Assembly (NCBI RefSeq): GCF_002843605.1
Contig: NZ_CP025263.1
Span: 4,183,501 to 4,247,500 of the forward strand
Length of the DNA stretch: 64,000 nt
Direction of reading: 5' to 3'
From: Pseudomonas sp. S09G 359
Lineage (GTDB): Bacteria > Pseudomonadota > Gammaproteobacteria > Pseudomonadales > Pseudomonadaceae
The position numbers and the translations under genes are program-made. The notes below the pieces were generated by a model. It saw only the letters and a program-made list of their open reading frames with translations. It was not told where the DNA came from and searched no databases. Shown one piece after another: positions 41,556-51,972 of the stretch; the stretch's first letter is position 1; each line of letters opens with the position of its first letter.

Positions 41556-42314
41556 TTATCGCGAAGCCTTGGCCGCGGGTGCTGCGGCCTGCTCGCGAAT
41601 AGCCCGCTGGGTATCCAACACTTTGGCCAACGCGTGCTCGGCTTCCGGGCTTTGCTGCGGCACGCGGATCGCCGCCGATACCAGGGTGATCAGCTTGGCC
41701 ATGACTTCGGCGTCCGTGGCCGGGCGGCCCAGGCTCATGGAGTTCATCAGCAGGCGCAACTCGGTGCCCGCCATGACCCCGGAAATCGCCTTGAGGGCAA
41801 ATTGCAGGCGCACGCCCAGCTCATTGCGCGGCAGTTCCGGCAGCGCCAGGGCAAACGCTTCGAAGAAACGCTGGAACACCGGCTGGTAATGCACCTTGAG
41901 GTATTCCTGGATAAACGGCGACGTATCGCTGTAGACCCGCCCCAGGAAACGGATGAACGAGCGCCCTTCCCCGCTGCTGCTCGCCGGATCGCTGCGCTCC
42001 AGGCCCATGGCCGGCGCAAACAGCACGCCGAGCAGGGTGTCGCAGTCGAGTGGGCCATCGGCCTCGGCTTCGCACCGCGCGAGCAATTCCAGGCGCTGCT
42101 CGTTGAGCGGCTCCAGGCGCTGCATCAGCAGGGTTTTCATCAGGGAATCCTTGTCCCCGAAGTGGTAGTTCACCGCAGCCAGGTTGACCTGGGCACGCTC
42201 GGTAATCTGCCGCAGCAGAACGGCGTCATAGCCGTACTTGATGAAGAGAGCCTCTGTCGCATCCAGCAATCGAGTCTTGGTGATGTTTGGAGCGCTGAGT
42301 TTCTTCGCGACCAT
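41556..42314 (-). CDS. TetR-family transcriptional regulator
   Basis: A 252-residue repressor. The N-terminal helix-turn-helix (about residues 12-60) reads TKTRLLDATEALF and LRQITERAQVNLAAVNYHFGDK, very like the PsrA/FadR-type group. The C-terminal ligand domain is longer than usual and ends in an Ala-rich tail. The ATG at 42314 follows GGAA; the open frame continues far upstream but without support. It is divergent from an ABC exporter operon, with matching AAATATTGTTT motifs on both sides of the gap, so it likely controls that operon and itself. Confidence 0.9.
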   Translation of the reverse strand: MVAKKLSAPNITKTRLLDATEALFIKYGYDAVLLRQITERAQVNLAAVNYHFGDKDSLMKTLLMQRLEPLNEQRLELLARCEAEADGPLDCDTLLGVLFAPAMGLERSDPASSSGEGRSFIRFLGRVYSDTSPFIQEYLKVHYQPVFQRFFEAFALALPELPRNELGVRLQFALKAISGVMAGTELRLLMNSMSLGRPATDAEVMAKLITLVSAAIRVPQQSPEAEHALAKVLDTQRAIREQAAAPAAKASR

Positions 42315-42670
42315 AGAAGTTCCACGGGGGAAATATTGTTTTAAAAAATAATTTGATTTTTTATACCGGGGCCGTCGGTCGAAAGCAAGTAGTGACACAC
42401 CGCCATATGATCGAAAGCCTTTGCCTGCGGGCTCGCCGAGGTGTGCCAAAGGGTCTTTTGGCAGCCTGCCCAGCTGCCGAAAAACCCATTTCAAAGGGTA
42501 AAACCGCTCTATGTCCGTGGCTGGCGAAGCGCGCAGAACACAGTTAGTATTCAAACAATATTTTAAAAACAAGAAATAAAACCAGTCCGTGACGCGTTCC
42601 AGGCAGCTCCCGAACTTGTTACAAGGCTTTACCGGGGCAGCACGGCAGCGTCGAGACTGAAGGCGTAGTC
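42315..42670. promoter_or_regulatory. Divergent promoter region, tetR / ABC exporter
   Basis: 356 bases without a gene; both ends are AT-rich, unlike the rest of the window. AAATATTGTTT occurs at 42331-42341 on the plus strand, 17 bases from the tetR start. Its inverse AAACAATATTT is at 42555-42565, about 105 bases from the exporter start. These are the best operator candidates. Confidence 0.6.
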
Positions 42671-43374
<704 letters not shown>

Positions 43375-43378
<4 letters not shown>

Positions 43379-44574
43379 CCGTGCGGGTAGAACAAAGCCT
43401 CAGCCAGCTGCTGCATGAAGCGTTCGTGAGCCTGCGCACCCTGGGCAAGCGCTCGATCCTGGCCCTGTTGGGTATCGTGATCGGCAGCTCGTCGGTGGTT
43501 GCGCTGATCAATATCGGCCACAACGCAGCAGTGGATGCGGCGATGATTTTCAAGGACATGGGCACCGACACCCTGGTCGCCCAGTTCCCCTCCAAAGGCA
43601 ACAATAACGTGCCGATGCCCACCCGCCTCGACCTCGACGCCGTGCGCCAGGCGGTGCCGGGTATTGCGCATATCGGCGCGCTCACGCTGTTCAGCGGGCC
43701 CATTGTGTTCCATGGCCGCACGGCCAATGCCAATTACGCCGGCAGCACCCCGGGCCTGCAGGCCGCGATGCGCCTGGTCGTGCAGGAAGGCCGCTTCCTG
43801 TCGAGCTTCGACGCCAATGAAACCTATGCCGTGATCGGCGCCCAGTTGGCCCAGGCCCTGGGCGCACCGGGCGACCCGCTGAAACTCGGCGAGCGCGTGC
43901 GTATCAACGATTACCTGTTCCTGGTGGTGGGCATCCTGCAACGCCAGCCACGGGCGATGCTGATGCCGGTGCAGGCCAATGAATCGCTGTTTATCCCCGC
44001 CGAAGGCATGCGCCGGGTCTTCGCCAGCCCGCAGATCGGCAACGTGATCATCCGCGCCGCCCCGGGGCAGGACATGGAGCTCATCGCACGGGATGCCGCG
44101 CTCGCACTGCAACGCCAACTGACCGATCACACCGTGGACATCACCGTGCCCCAGCAAATGATCGATGGCATGACCCGTCAGAGCCGTACCTTCGCCTACC
44201 TGCTGTTGGCGCTGGGCGCGATTTCGCTGGTGGGTGGCGGCGTGGGGGTGATGAACGTGATGCTGATGAATGTGTCGGAGCGCCGTCGCGAGATCGGCAT
44301 TCGCATGGCCCTGGGCGCGCGCCAACGCGATATCCGCAACCTGTTCCTGCTGGAAGCCGTGACCCTCACGGCGGTGGGTGCGGCCTGCGGCGCAGTGCTG
44401 GGCATGACTGCCGCCTGGCTGTATGCGTGGCTGTCGGGCTGGGCGTTTGCATTGGCGGTCGCCGCCCTGCCCCTTGGGGTGGGCAGTACATTGCTGGTGG
44501 GCTTGTTCTTCGGCATTTACCCGGCGATCTCGGCGTCGCGGCTGCAGCCGGTAGAGGCCTTGCGCGATGAGTAA
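43375..44574 (+). CDS. ABC exporter permease (MacB-type FtsX domain)
   Basis: A 399-residue protein with one N-terminal membrane helix (about 27-47), a large periplasmic domain (about 50-270), and three C-terminal helices of the FtsX domain. It has the MacB pattern GGVGVMNVMLMNVSERRREIGIRMALGAR and ends ISASRLQPVEALRDE. It is coupled to the ATPase by a 4-base overlap and to the TolC-like gene by 8 bases. The arrangement is that of a tripartite system exporting peptides, siderophores or lipopeptides; the cargo is unknown. Confidence 0.93.
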
Positions 44575-46045
44575 ATGGCTATGGCTGCTCGCGTTGATCA
44601 GCTTGCCGGGCATGGCCGCCGACGTGGTCATCAAGCCGTCGGCCCCCAGTACCACCCGCAGCGGCTATGACCGGGGCGTGTCGCTGAATGCCCAGGCCAC
44701 CACCATGACCCTCGGCGACGCCGTGTACCTGGGCCTGCGCAACAACCCGGCCATCCGCAGCGCGTACCTGCAACGGGTGGCGCAGAAGTTCGACCTGCGC
44801 GTTGCCGAGGATGTGTTCAACCCCAAGCTCACCCTCAACAGCTACTACCGCAGCACCCGGGGCTCCGCCGATAGTGCGCGCAATGCCAACGTGGCGCCGG
44901 CCACCAGCTTGCTCGGCGAGTACGGCACCCGCCTGAGCATGGCCTGGACCCAGCAACTGAACAACGCCGACCGCGCCGGCCGCTACCGCAGTGACGGCCT
45001 CGACCTGGCGATCATCCAACCATTGCTGCGCGGCGCCGGCTGGGACGCCACCACCGCGCCGCTGCGCCTGTCACGCCTGTCGGAGCAGGCCAACCGCCTG
45101 AACCTCAAGGCCACCGTGGCGCAGACCATCAGCCAGATCATCGCCACCTACCGCGAATTGCTGCGCGCCCAGGAACAACTGAGCATCGTGCAGGACGCGC
45201 TCAAACGCTCCGGCACGCTGCTGGAGGTCAACAAGGCCTTGATCAGCGCCGGGCGCATGGCCGAGTTCGAAATCGTCCAGACCGAAGCCGATATCGCCAC
45301 CCAGCAACTGGGTGTGGAAGAAGCGCAAAACCAACTGGACACCAGCCGCCTGGCCCTGTTGCGCCTGCTGGCCCTGGACCTGTCCACCCCGATTCGTGCC
45401 ACCGAAGCCCTGGAGGCCAAGCCTATGCAGATCGACAAGCGCCAGGCCTTCAACCTGGCGCAGAACCAGCAACCGGAATACCTGGCGGCCCTGCTCGGCA
45501 GCCAGCAGGCCGACCTCAACCTGGTGATCGCCAAAGACTCCGGGCGCTGGCAGGTGGACTTGGTCGCCGGTGCCAACCAGGTCCGCGACAACTACAACAA
45601 TGACGCCGGCAGCAGTAACAACCGCAGCTGGGACAGCTACGCCGGGGTACAGGTGCAAATCCCCATCGGTGACATCAGCACGCGCCAGGCCGAAGTGCGT
45701 GCACGGGTGGATGTGGAAGATCAGCAGATCCGCATCACCGACGCCCGCCAGGCCCTGGAGCGCAGCGTCAACGATGTGGTGCGCGACCTCGGTACCCGCT
45801 GGCGCCAATATGAAATCTCCCAGCGCGCGGTGGAATTGTCGCGGCGCAAGATCGAGATCGAGCGGGAAAAACTCAGCGCCGGGCGCTCCAGCAACTTCCA
45901 GGTGCTGAGCTTCGAGACCGACCTGCGCAATGCCGAGAACGCGCAACTGAATGCACTGATCGCTTATTTGAACGCCCAGACCCAGCTTGACTTGACCCTG
46001 GGCATGACGCTGGAAAGTTGGGAAATCGCCCTCAATGACTACTAA
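44567..46045 (+). CDS. TolC-family outer-membrane channel
   Basis: 492 residues with a short signal peptide (about 1-17, cleaved after GMA). It has the paired outer-membrane-efflux repeats: LGLRNNPAIRSAYLQR and later AQNQQPEYLAALLGSQQADL mark the start of each coiled-coil half, and EIEREKLSAGRSSNFQVLSFETDL is the classic second-repeat motif. No lipobox Cys is seen. It provides the outer-membrane exit for the exporter encoded on both sides. Confidence 0.93.
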   Translation: MSKWLWLLALISLPGMAADVVIKPSAPSTTRSGYDRGVSLNAQATTMTLGDAVYLGLRNNPAIRSAYLQRVAQKFDLRVAEDVFNPKLTLNSYYRSTRGSADSARNANVAPATSLLGEYGTRLSMAWTQQLNNADRAGRYRSDGLDLAIIQPLLRGAGWDATTAPLRLSRLSEQANRLNLKATVAQTISQIIATYRELLRAQEQLSIVQDALKRSGTLLEVNKALISAGRMAEFEIVQTEADIATQQLGVEEAQNQLDTSRLALLRLLALDLSTPIRATEALEAKPMQIDKRQAFNLAQNQQPEYLAALLGSQQADLNLVIAKDSGRWQVDLVAGANQVRDNYNNDAGSSNNRSWDSYAGVQVQIPIGDISTRQAEVRARVDVEDQQIRITDARQALERSVNDVVRDLGTRWRQYEISQRAVELSRRKIEIEREKLSAGRSSNFQVLSFETDLRNAENAQLNALIAYLNAQTQLDLTLGMTLESWEIALNDY

Positions 46046-47276
46046 TCAGAAACGCCTGCTGGGCGCTGTGTTGATGGTGCTGGTGGCCGGCGCGGGGCTG
46101 GCCTTGCGCAGCCCTGCCGAAGGCCCCGCCAGCGCCTCCGAACAGTGGCTGGCGGTGAAAACCGACCCGCTGGTGCATCAGATCGGCCTGGTGGGCAAGA
46201 TCGAACCCGACAGCACCCTTATCCTCACCGCGCCGTTTGATGGCAATGTCCAGGCCAACCTGGTGGAACAGGGTCAACGGGTCGAGGCCGGCCAGGTGCT
46301 GTTGCGCATGGACCCGGCCACCCTCGAAGTGCAATTGCGCGATTCCCTCGCCGCCCAGCTCAAGGCCCGGCGCACCGTGCAGGAGATGCAGGACTGGGAC
46401 AGCGGCGCCACTGTCAGCCGCGCCCGCCGTAGCCTGCGCACCGCCGAAATGACCGCCGGCAATACCCAGCGCAAGCTGACCGAAAGCGAAAACCTGTTCC
46501 AGCGCGGCATCATCCCGCGCAATGAGCTGGACGACCTCAAGCAGCAGGTCCAGCAGCAACAACTCGACCTCGCCTCTGCGCGTAGTGAGCTGCAACAGGC
46601 ACTGGATCAAGGCAAAGGCGAATACCGCCAGATTGCCGATATGGAACTGACCAACGCCACGGTGAAATACGACGCCCTGCACAGCCTGCTGGAGGGCCAG
46701 GAAGTCAAGGCGCCGTTCTCCGGCATTGTGGTGCCTGCACCCGGTAACACCTTATCCCAGGGCGGCAACAACAATGGCCCGATACAGGCCGGCAGCAAGG
46801 TCAGCCAAGGCCAGGTACTGTTCGGCCTGGCCAATATCGAACGGCTGAAAATCGTCGCCAAAGTCTCGGAGCTGGACATCAACCGCCTGCACCAGGGCCA
46901 AGCGGTGGAAGTGATGGGCGATGGTTTTGAGGGGGAACGGCTCAGTGGCTCGGTGAGTGTGGTCAGCGGCTTGGCGATTGCCAGCGACAGCCAGGGCAGC
47001 GCGCAATTTGCGGTGACCCTGTCGATTCCCAAACTGACGCCGCAACAGTTGCAGCGGGTGCGGCTGGGGATGAGCGCGCGGTTGACCGTCGTCACCTACA
47101 ACAATGCGCAGGCGATGGTGGTGCCGAGCGAGGCGATCGGCCCGGACCTGACGGTCGAGTATCGGCCAGCGATGGATCAGCCGGTCGAGCGCGTGAAGGT
47201 GAAAACCGGGCAATCGACGCCGCAGGGGGTGGAGGTGTTTGGGCTAAAACCCGGGTTTGTGAAAATCTCAAAGTAA
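46035..47276 (+). CDS. Periplasmic adaptor (MacA/HlyD family)
   Basis: 413 residues with an N-terminal membrane anchor (about 9-25), a biotinyl-lipoyl-like domain (PFDGNVQANLVEQGQRVEAGQVLLRMDP), a coiled-coil hairpin (about 95-205), and beta-barrel/membrane-proximal domains. It joins the permease to the TolC-like channel. It overlaps the preceding gene by 11 bases and ends the operon, which is thus a complete four-gene tripartite exporter. Confidence 0.93.
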   Translation: MTTNQKRLLGAVLMVLVAGAGLALRSPAEGPASASEQWLAVKTDPLVHQIGLVGKIEPDSTLILTAPFDGNVQANLVEQGQRVEAGQVLLRMDPATLEVQLRDSLAAQLKARRTVQEMQDWDSGATVSRARRSLRTAEMTAGNTQRKLTESENLFQRGIIPRNELDDLKQQVQQQQLDLASARSELQQALDQGKGEYRQIADMELTNATVKYDALHSLLEGQEVKAPFSGIVVPAPGNTLSQGGNNNGPIQAGSKVSQGQVLFGLANIERLKIVAKVSELDINRLHQGQAVEVMGDGFEGERLSGSVSVVSGLAIASDSQGSAQFAVTLSIPKLTPQQLQRVRLGMSARLTVVTYNNAQAMVVPSEAIGPDLTVEYRPAMDQPVERVKVKTGQSTPQGVEVFGLKPGFVKISK

Positions 47277-47288
47277 ATGAGGATCAAG

Positions 47289-47377
47289 TGTGGGAGCGGG
47301 CTTGCCCCCGATAGCGGTGTATCAGACACAGATGTGCAAACTGACACTTCGCTATCGGGGGCAAGCCCCCTCCCACA
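47289..47377. repeat. REPIN with mixed arms
   Basis: The left arm TGTGGGAGCGGGCTTGCCCC differs in one base from the class of its right arm (GGGGGCAAGCCCCCTCCCACA), so it looks like a hybrid of two REPIN classes. It separates convergent operons. Confidence 0.8.
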
Positions 47378-47378
47378 T

Positions 47379-48773
47379 TTAGATGTTTGTTAGTTTTAAC
47401 GCCAGCGCCTTGGCTTGCAACGCCACATCGGTCACCGCCGTGCTCTCCCACCACACCCCGCGCAACGGCGGGCCCATGGCGAACAGCCGCCCGCTGACCT
47501 CACCCACAGCATCCAGCACTGCACCCGACGCATCCGCCGCAATCCCCAACGCCAACGGCCCGGGCTGGATCAGCCCACGCTTAAGCAACTGCCGCGGCAA
47601 CGGCCGGGCCACACGGCGCCAGTCGTATTCGATGCCACTGGAGTTGATCAGCGCCGCGCCCGACACCTGCGTAATCGCCGGCTCACCGCGATAGCGCAAG
47701 CGAATCGCCACGCCCTCCTCCGCCGGCGCCAAGCCCTTGAACGACGCGGCGTGAATCCGCAACCGCCCCGCTGCCTGCAAGCGCGCCACCAATTGCGCAC
47801 TCAGCGGCGGCGAACGGTGGTGATGGCTTTCCCACCACGGCCTTATATGGCGCACGAACTGGCGTTTTTCGCCCTCGCTGGCCTGGCTCCACAACCGGCC
47901 GATATGCGCTCGCACCGTGTCCAGCGGCGCCTGCCAATCAATGCCTTGCTCCAGTGCGATGCGGCATTGGCGACGTACTTCACGCAACAACTGCCGAGGG
48001 CTGCGCAGGGCGGGGTCGGCGCCGAGAAAATCCTCCCAGCTCGGCGGTTGGCGGCGCACGTGGGGCAACAGCCCATGGCGGGAAAAGATCTCGATCGGCC
48101 CGCGATGCCCGGCCTGTTCCAGCGACACCACGGCGTCGACCATGGTCAGCCCGGAGCCAATGATCAGCACCGTCGATTGCGCGTCGATCCGGGTCATCGC
48201 GCGCACGTCCCACGGGTCGACGGCGGCGGCATTCAAGCCGCTGGATTCGGTCTGTGGCGTGCGCGCCGCCGGGAACATGCCGGTCGCCAGCACCGCATGG
48301 GCGCCGCGCAGTTGCTGGCCGTTATCGAGGGTCAGCAGGGTCGTGTCGGCATCGACCTGCAGGTCGACCACTTCGGCACGAATATGCTCGACGGTGGACG
48401 CCGACACCGCCTTGGCTTCAGCCAGGCGCTGCTGCGCGTACAAACCGAAAATCCCGCGCGGCGGGAACAGTTCGCTGATCGGCACCGGCTGCTCGTGCGC
48501 CTGCGGCCAGCCACCGGCGCCGATGTAGTCGGTGAGCCATTGGGTCAGGTCATCGGCATTGTCCGGGTCGACACTCATGCGCGCCGCATTGCCGTTCAGG
48601 GTGTGACCCAGCTCGACAGCGCTGTAAGCCTCGCCCCGGCCGAGTTCAGCGCGCGGCTCGATCACCAGGATGTGCCGCTGGCCAGGCAGGCGCAGCAGTT
48701 GCACGGCCAGCATGGTGCCGCTCAGGCCGCCGCCGATGATCAAGACATCAGCGTTGCGGATGGTTTCAGTCAT
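47379..48773 (-). CDS. FAD/NAD(P)-binding oxidoreductase
   Basis: 464 residues. The N-terminal Rossmann dinucleotide site is DVLIIGGGLSGTML and a second one is VLIIGSGLTMVDAV at about residue 180, with the linking LATGMFPA motif, as in YdhS-like or N-hydroxylating flavoproteins. It is the last gene of the Liv-type cluster, 12 bases after livF. Of two ATGs, the one at 48773 has AAAGG 9 bases upstream and is preferred over 48779. The substrate is unknown; it may oxidise or reduce the imported compound. Confidence 0.85.
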   Translation of the reverse strand: MTETIRNADVLIIGGGLSGTMLAVQLLRLPGQRHILVIEPRAELGRGEAYSAVELGHTLNGNAARMSVDPDNADDLTQWLTDYIGAGGWPQAHEQPVPISELFPPRGIFGLYAQQRLAEAKAVSASTVEHIRAEVVDLQVDADTTLLTLDNGQQLRGAHAVLATGMFPAARTPQTESSGLNAAAVDPWDVRAMTRIDAQSTVLIIGSGLTMVDAVVSLEQAGHRGPIEIFSRHGLLPHVRRQPPSWEDFLGADPALRSPRQLLREVRRQCRIALEQGIDWQAPLDTVRAHIGRLWSQASEGEKRQFVRHIRPWWESHHHRSPPLSAQLVARLQAAGRLRIHAASFKGLAPAEEGVAIRLRYRGEPAITQVSGAALINSSGIEYDWRRVARPLPRQLLKRGLIQPGPLALGIAADASGAVLDAVGEVSGRLFAMGPPLRGVWWESTAVTDVALQAKALALKLTNI

Positions 48774-48785
48774 GCACATTCGCCT

Positions 48786-49553
48786 TTACTGTTTACCCAG
48801 ATAAATATCATGCAAATCGCCCCGCGCCAGCAGTTCAGCGGCGCTGCCGCTCAAGGCCACGCGCCCAGTATCCAGCACGTAGCCGTGCGACGCATAGGTG
48901 AGCGCGACGTTGATGTTCTGCTCGGCGATCAGGAAGCTCACCTGCTGTTCGCGGTTGAGCTGGGCGATGATCGCGAAAATCTCCTGCACGATCATAGGCG
49001 CCAAACCCATGGATGGCTCGTCGAGCAGTACCAACGTAGGACGGGTCATCAACGCCCGGCCAATGGCGACCATTTGCTGCTCGCCACCGGAGGTAAGCCC
49101 GGCACGGGTGTGGCGCTTGGTCTTGAGCCGCGGGAACCAGGTGTAGATGCGTTCCAGGTCTTCGGCCATGGCCTTGCGGCTCAGGCGCCGCACGAAGCCG
49201 CCGCTGCGCAGGTTGTCTTCCACCGTGAGCTGGCCGAACACATGGCGGCCTTCCAGCACATGCACCATGCCCTGGCGCACGCGCTGGCTGGGGTCGATGC
49301 CGGCCAGGTTGGCGCCTGCGTACTCGATTACGCCACGACTGACCTCGGCCCGCTCGGCGCGCACCAGCCCGGAAATGGCCTTGAGCGTGGTGCTCTTGCC
49401 GGCGCCATTCGCCCCGAGCAAGGCGACGATGGCGCCCTTGGGCACCTGCAGCGACACCCCGGCCACGGCGAGGATCGCGCCGTCGTAGATCACTTCAATA
49501 TCGTTGACCGTCAGCAGCGACGGGCTCGCAGGTTCACTGGCAGCGTGGCTCAT
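48786..49553 (-). CDS. Branched-chain-amino-acid-type ABC transporter ATPase (LivF-like)
   Basis: A 255-residue ATPase with Walker A GANGAGKSTT, the LivF-type LEGRHVFGQLTVEDNL segment, signature TSGGEQQM and Walker B LVLLDEPSMGLAP. It powers import together with the LivG-like ATPase at 52854. It lies 3 bases after the binding-protein gene. Substrates of such importers range from amino acids to aromatic acids and amides. Confidence 0.92.
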   Translation of the reverse strand: MSHAASEPASPSLLTVNDIEVIYDGAILAVAGVSLQVPKGAIVALLGANGAGKSTTLKAISGLVRAERAEVSRGVIEYAGANLAGIDPSQRVRQGMVHVLEGRHVFGQLTVEDNLRSGGFVRRLSRKAMAEDLERIYTWFPRLKTKRHTRAGLTSGGEQQMVAIGRALMTRPTLVLLDEPSMGLAPMIVQEIFAIIAQLNREQQVSFLIAEQNINVALTYASHGYVLDTGRVALSGSAAELLARGDLHDIYLGKQ

Positions 49554-49556
49554 GGC

Positions 49557-50897
49557 TTATTCATCCCCGGTGCAGGTGCGCGGTGTGAGGCCTTTTTCCT
49601 TGGCGAAAGCGGCAGATTTTTCATCGATCAGCGGGCGCAGCAGCGCGCGGTCGGCGGCGATCCAGTCGCTGACCAGTGCCCAGTTGGCGCCATCCCATTG
49701 CTGTACCCGCGCCGAGCCGCCGCCTTCGTGATCGCGGCACGACAGCTTGAGGTTCTGCATCAGCCCCAGATACCCCATGGCCTTCAAGCGCGTGTCATCG
49801 ATATTCAGGTGTTCCAGGCCCCAGCGGCCTTCCTCGCCATTGAGCGGGCGTTTGCCGAACTTGGCCTGGGCGGTGCGGATCGCTTCCACCGCGACGGCGG
49901 CGTTTACCAGGCCGGAGTTGTAGTAGACGCTGCCAAAGTTTTTCAGGTCCTTGAGGTCGCTGTGGCCCTTGTCGAGGATGTATTGCTTGAGGCGTTTGTG
50001 GATCTCGAAATCGCTGCCCGCCGGGTACGGTGTCAATGCCAGGTAACCCTTGGCAGCGGCGCCGGCGGGCAACACGTCCTCGCTGGAACTGGCCCAGATA
50101 TCGCCGATGATGTGGTCCACCGGGAAGCCGAAACGCGCGGCGGTTTTCACCGCGACCGGGGTCGACACGCCCCAGGTGCGCAGGAACACCCAGTCCGGGT
50201 TGGCCTGGCGCACCTGACGCCACTGCGCCGATTGCTCGTTGCCTGGGTCGGCGACCGGAATCTGAATATTTTCAAAGCCGTATTTCTCCGCCAGCAGCTT
50301 CAGCGGGCCGAGGGTTTCACGCCCGTAGGCCGAGTCGTGGTAGACCGTGGCGATCTTCTTGCCCTTGAGTTTGTCGAAGCCGCCTTCGCGCTGGGCGATG
50401 TAGTTCACCAGGGTCGAGGCTTCGCTGTAGAAGGTCAGCATGACCGGAAAATTGTAAGGGAACACCGTGCCGTCGGTGGCTTCGGTGCGCCCATAGCCGA
50501 GGGTGATCAGCGGGATCTTGTCGACCTCGGCGCGCTCGCTAAGGGCATACGCCGCCGGTGCGCCGTTGGGCTGGTACACCGCGACCGGCGCGCCATCCAG
50601 GCCATTCTTGAAGCGCTCGTAGCACTCGATGCCCTTCTCCGCCGTCCACTCGGTTTCGCATTCCTGCCATACCAGCTTCACGCCGTTGATGCCGCCTTCG
50701 ACCTCGTTGATATAACGCAGGTAGTCGATCATCCCGGCCCACACCTGCACGCCGCTGGAGGCGTAGGCGCCGACGCGGTAAGTGGCCAGGGGAAAGAATT
50801 GCTGGTCCGCCGAGGCGACGGCCTGGGGCACAGCACCGGCCAGGGTCGCCAGCGCAAAGGCGGTGCCGACCAGGGAACGTTTGATGAATGCACGCAT
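49557..50897 (-). CDS. ABC transporter periplasmic substrate-binding protein (LivK-like)
   Basis: 446 residues with a signal peptide (about 1-28, cleaved after AVA). It belongs to the Peripla_BP_6 group: FPLATYRVGAYASSGVQVWAG at the mature N-terminus, NEVEGGINGVKLVWQECE in lobe 1, and KKIATVYHDSAYGRETL in lobe 2. It is larger than LivK (about 370), as in the family of binding proteins for aromatic or acyl compounds. The ligand cannot be read off. Confidence 0.9.
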   Translation of the reverse strand: MRAFIKRSLVGTAFALATLAGAVPQAVASADQQFFPLATYRVGAYASSGVQVWAGMIDYLRYINEVEGGINGVKLVWQECETEWTAEKGIECYERFKNGLDGAPVAVYQPNGAPAAYALSERAEVDKIPLITLGYGRTEATDGTVFPYNFPVMLTFYSEASTLVNYIAQREGGFDKLKGKKIATVYHDSAYGRETLGPLKLLAEKYGFENIQIPVADPGNEQSAQWRQVRQANPDWVFLRTWGVSTPVAVKTAARFGFPVDHIIGDIWASSSEDVLPAGAAAKGYLALTPYPAGSDFEIHKRLKQYILDKGHSDLKDLKNFGSVYYNSGLVNAAVAVEAIRTAQAKFGKRPLNGEEGRWGLEHLNIDDTRLKAMGYLGLMQNLKLSCRDHEGGGSARVQQWDGANWALVSDWIAADRALLRPLIDEKSAAFAKEKGLTPRTCTGDE

Positions 50898-50918
50898 GGG
50901 TATTCTCTTGAAGGAAGG

Positions 50919-51968
50919 TTAGAAACGCAGCGGCCACTGCCGCAGACGGTCGCGCAGGGTGTGCAACAGGCGAATCAACCCCTCGGGTTCCTTGATCAGG
51001 AACACGATGATCAACACGCCGAAGATAATTTTCTGCAGGTTCTGCAACTGCCCCGCATCCACCGCGCCACCAAACAGCGCTTGTCCGGCATGGCTGAGCA
51101 GAATCGGCAGTAAGCTGATAAAGGCCGCGCCGACGAAGTTGCCGGCGATGCTGCCCATGCCGCCGATAATGATGATGAACAGGATCTGGAATGAGCGGTT
51201 GATATCGAAGCTGCTGGCACTGGCCGTGCCCAGGTAGGCGAAGGCCCACAGCGCGCCGGCAATCCCTAGGTAGAACGAACTGACCGCAAACGCCAGGCGC
51301 TTGTAGCGCACCACCGGGATGCCGACTACGGCAGCGGCGGTGTCCATGTCGCGGATCGCCATCCAGTTGCGCCCGACCTGGCTGCGCACCAGGTTGACGG
51401 CGGCCCAGGTCAACAGCAGCACCGTCACCAGCGTCAGCAGGTAGCGACCCAACGGCGTGTTGAGGTCATGGCCGAACAGCGCCAGCTTTGGCGCGGAAAT
51501 GGTGCCGGACGAACCGTAGTTGTAGAACCAGGGGAATTTGACGAACACCCACTCGAGGAAAAACTGCGCCGCCAGGGTGGTGACCATCAGGTAGAAGCCC
51601 TTGATCCGCGAGCTGGGCAGGCCGAACAGCAAGCCCACCCCCGCGCTGATCACACCGCCGCCAAGCAATGCCAGCGGCAAGCCCAGCTCCGGCAGGCGCA
51701 ACAGAAAACCATAGCTGGCAAACGCGCCCACGGCCATGAACCCCGCCGCGCCGACTGAGGTTTGCCCGGTGTAGCCGGTCAACAGGTTCAGGCCCAACCC
51801 GGCCAGGGACAGCACCAGGAACGGGATCAGGATCGCATTCAGCCAATAGTCATTGCCCCACAGCGGCACCACGATAAAGGCCAACGCCAGCAGGCCGAGC
51901 AGGCCCCAGGGCAGACGCCGTTGGGTCAGCAGCAACGGCGCGGTTTGTTCAGCAACAGGGATCGACAT
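50919..51968 (-). CDS. ABC transporter permease (LivM-like)
   Basis: A 349-residue membrane protein with about ten helices. The LivM pattern GYTGQTSVGAAGFMAVGAFAS and the cytoplasmic EAA-like loop SQVGRNWMAIRDMDTAAAVVGI are present. The ATG at 51968 is 4 bases after the livH-like stop. It pairs with the LivH-like permease. Confidence 0.92.
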   Translation of the reverse strand: MSIPVAEQTAPLLLTQRRLPWGLLGLLALAFIVVPLWGNDYWLNAILIPFLVLSLAGLGLNLLTGYTGQTSVGAAGFMAVGAFASYGFLLRLPELGLPLALLGGGVISAGVGLLFGLPSSRIKGFYLMVTTLAAQFFLEWVFVKFPWFYNYGSSGTISAPKLALFGHDLNTPLGRYLLTLVTVLLLTWAAVNLVRSQVGRNWMAIRDMDTAAAVVGIPVVRYKRLAFAVSSFYLGIAGALWAFAYLGTASASSFDINRSFQILFIIIIGGMGSIAGNFVGAAFISLLPILLSHAGQALFGGAVDAGQLQNLQKIIFGVLIIVFLIKEPEGLIRLLHTLRDRLRQWPLRF

Positions 51969-51972
51969 GGTT

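Noticed and set aside
42315..42572. 86-codon N-terminal extension of the TetR gene
   Set aside because: TetR proteins begin shortly before the helix-turn-helix; the extension covers the AT-rich promoter region.
47415..51113. A 1232-codon open frame on the plus strand
   Set aside because: It lies antisense to four genes with clear families (FAD oxidoreductase, LivF, binding protein, LivM end); long antisense frames are common in GC-rich DNA.
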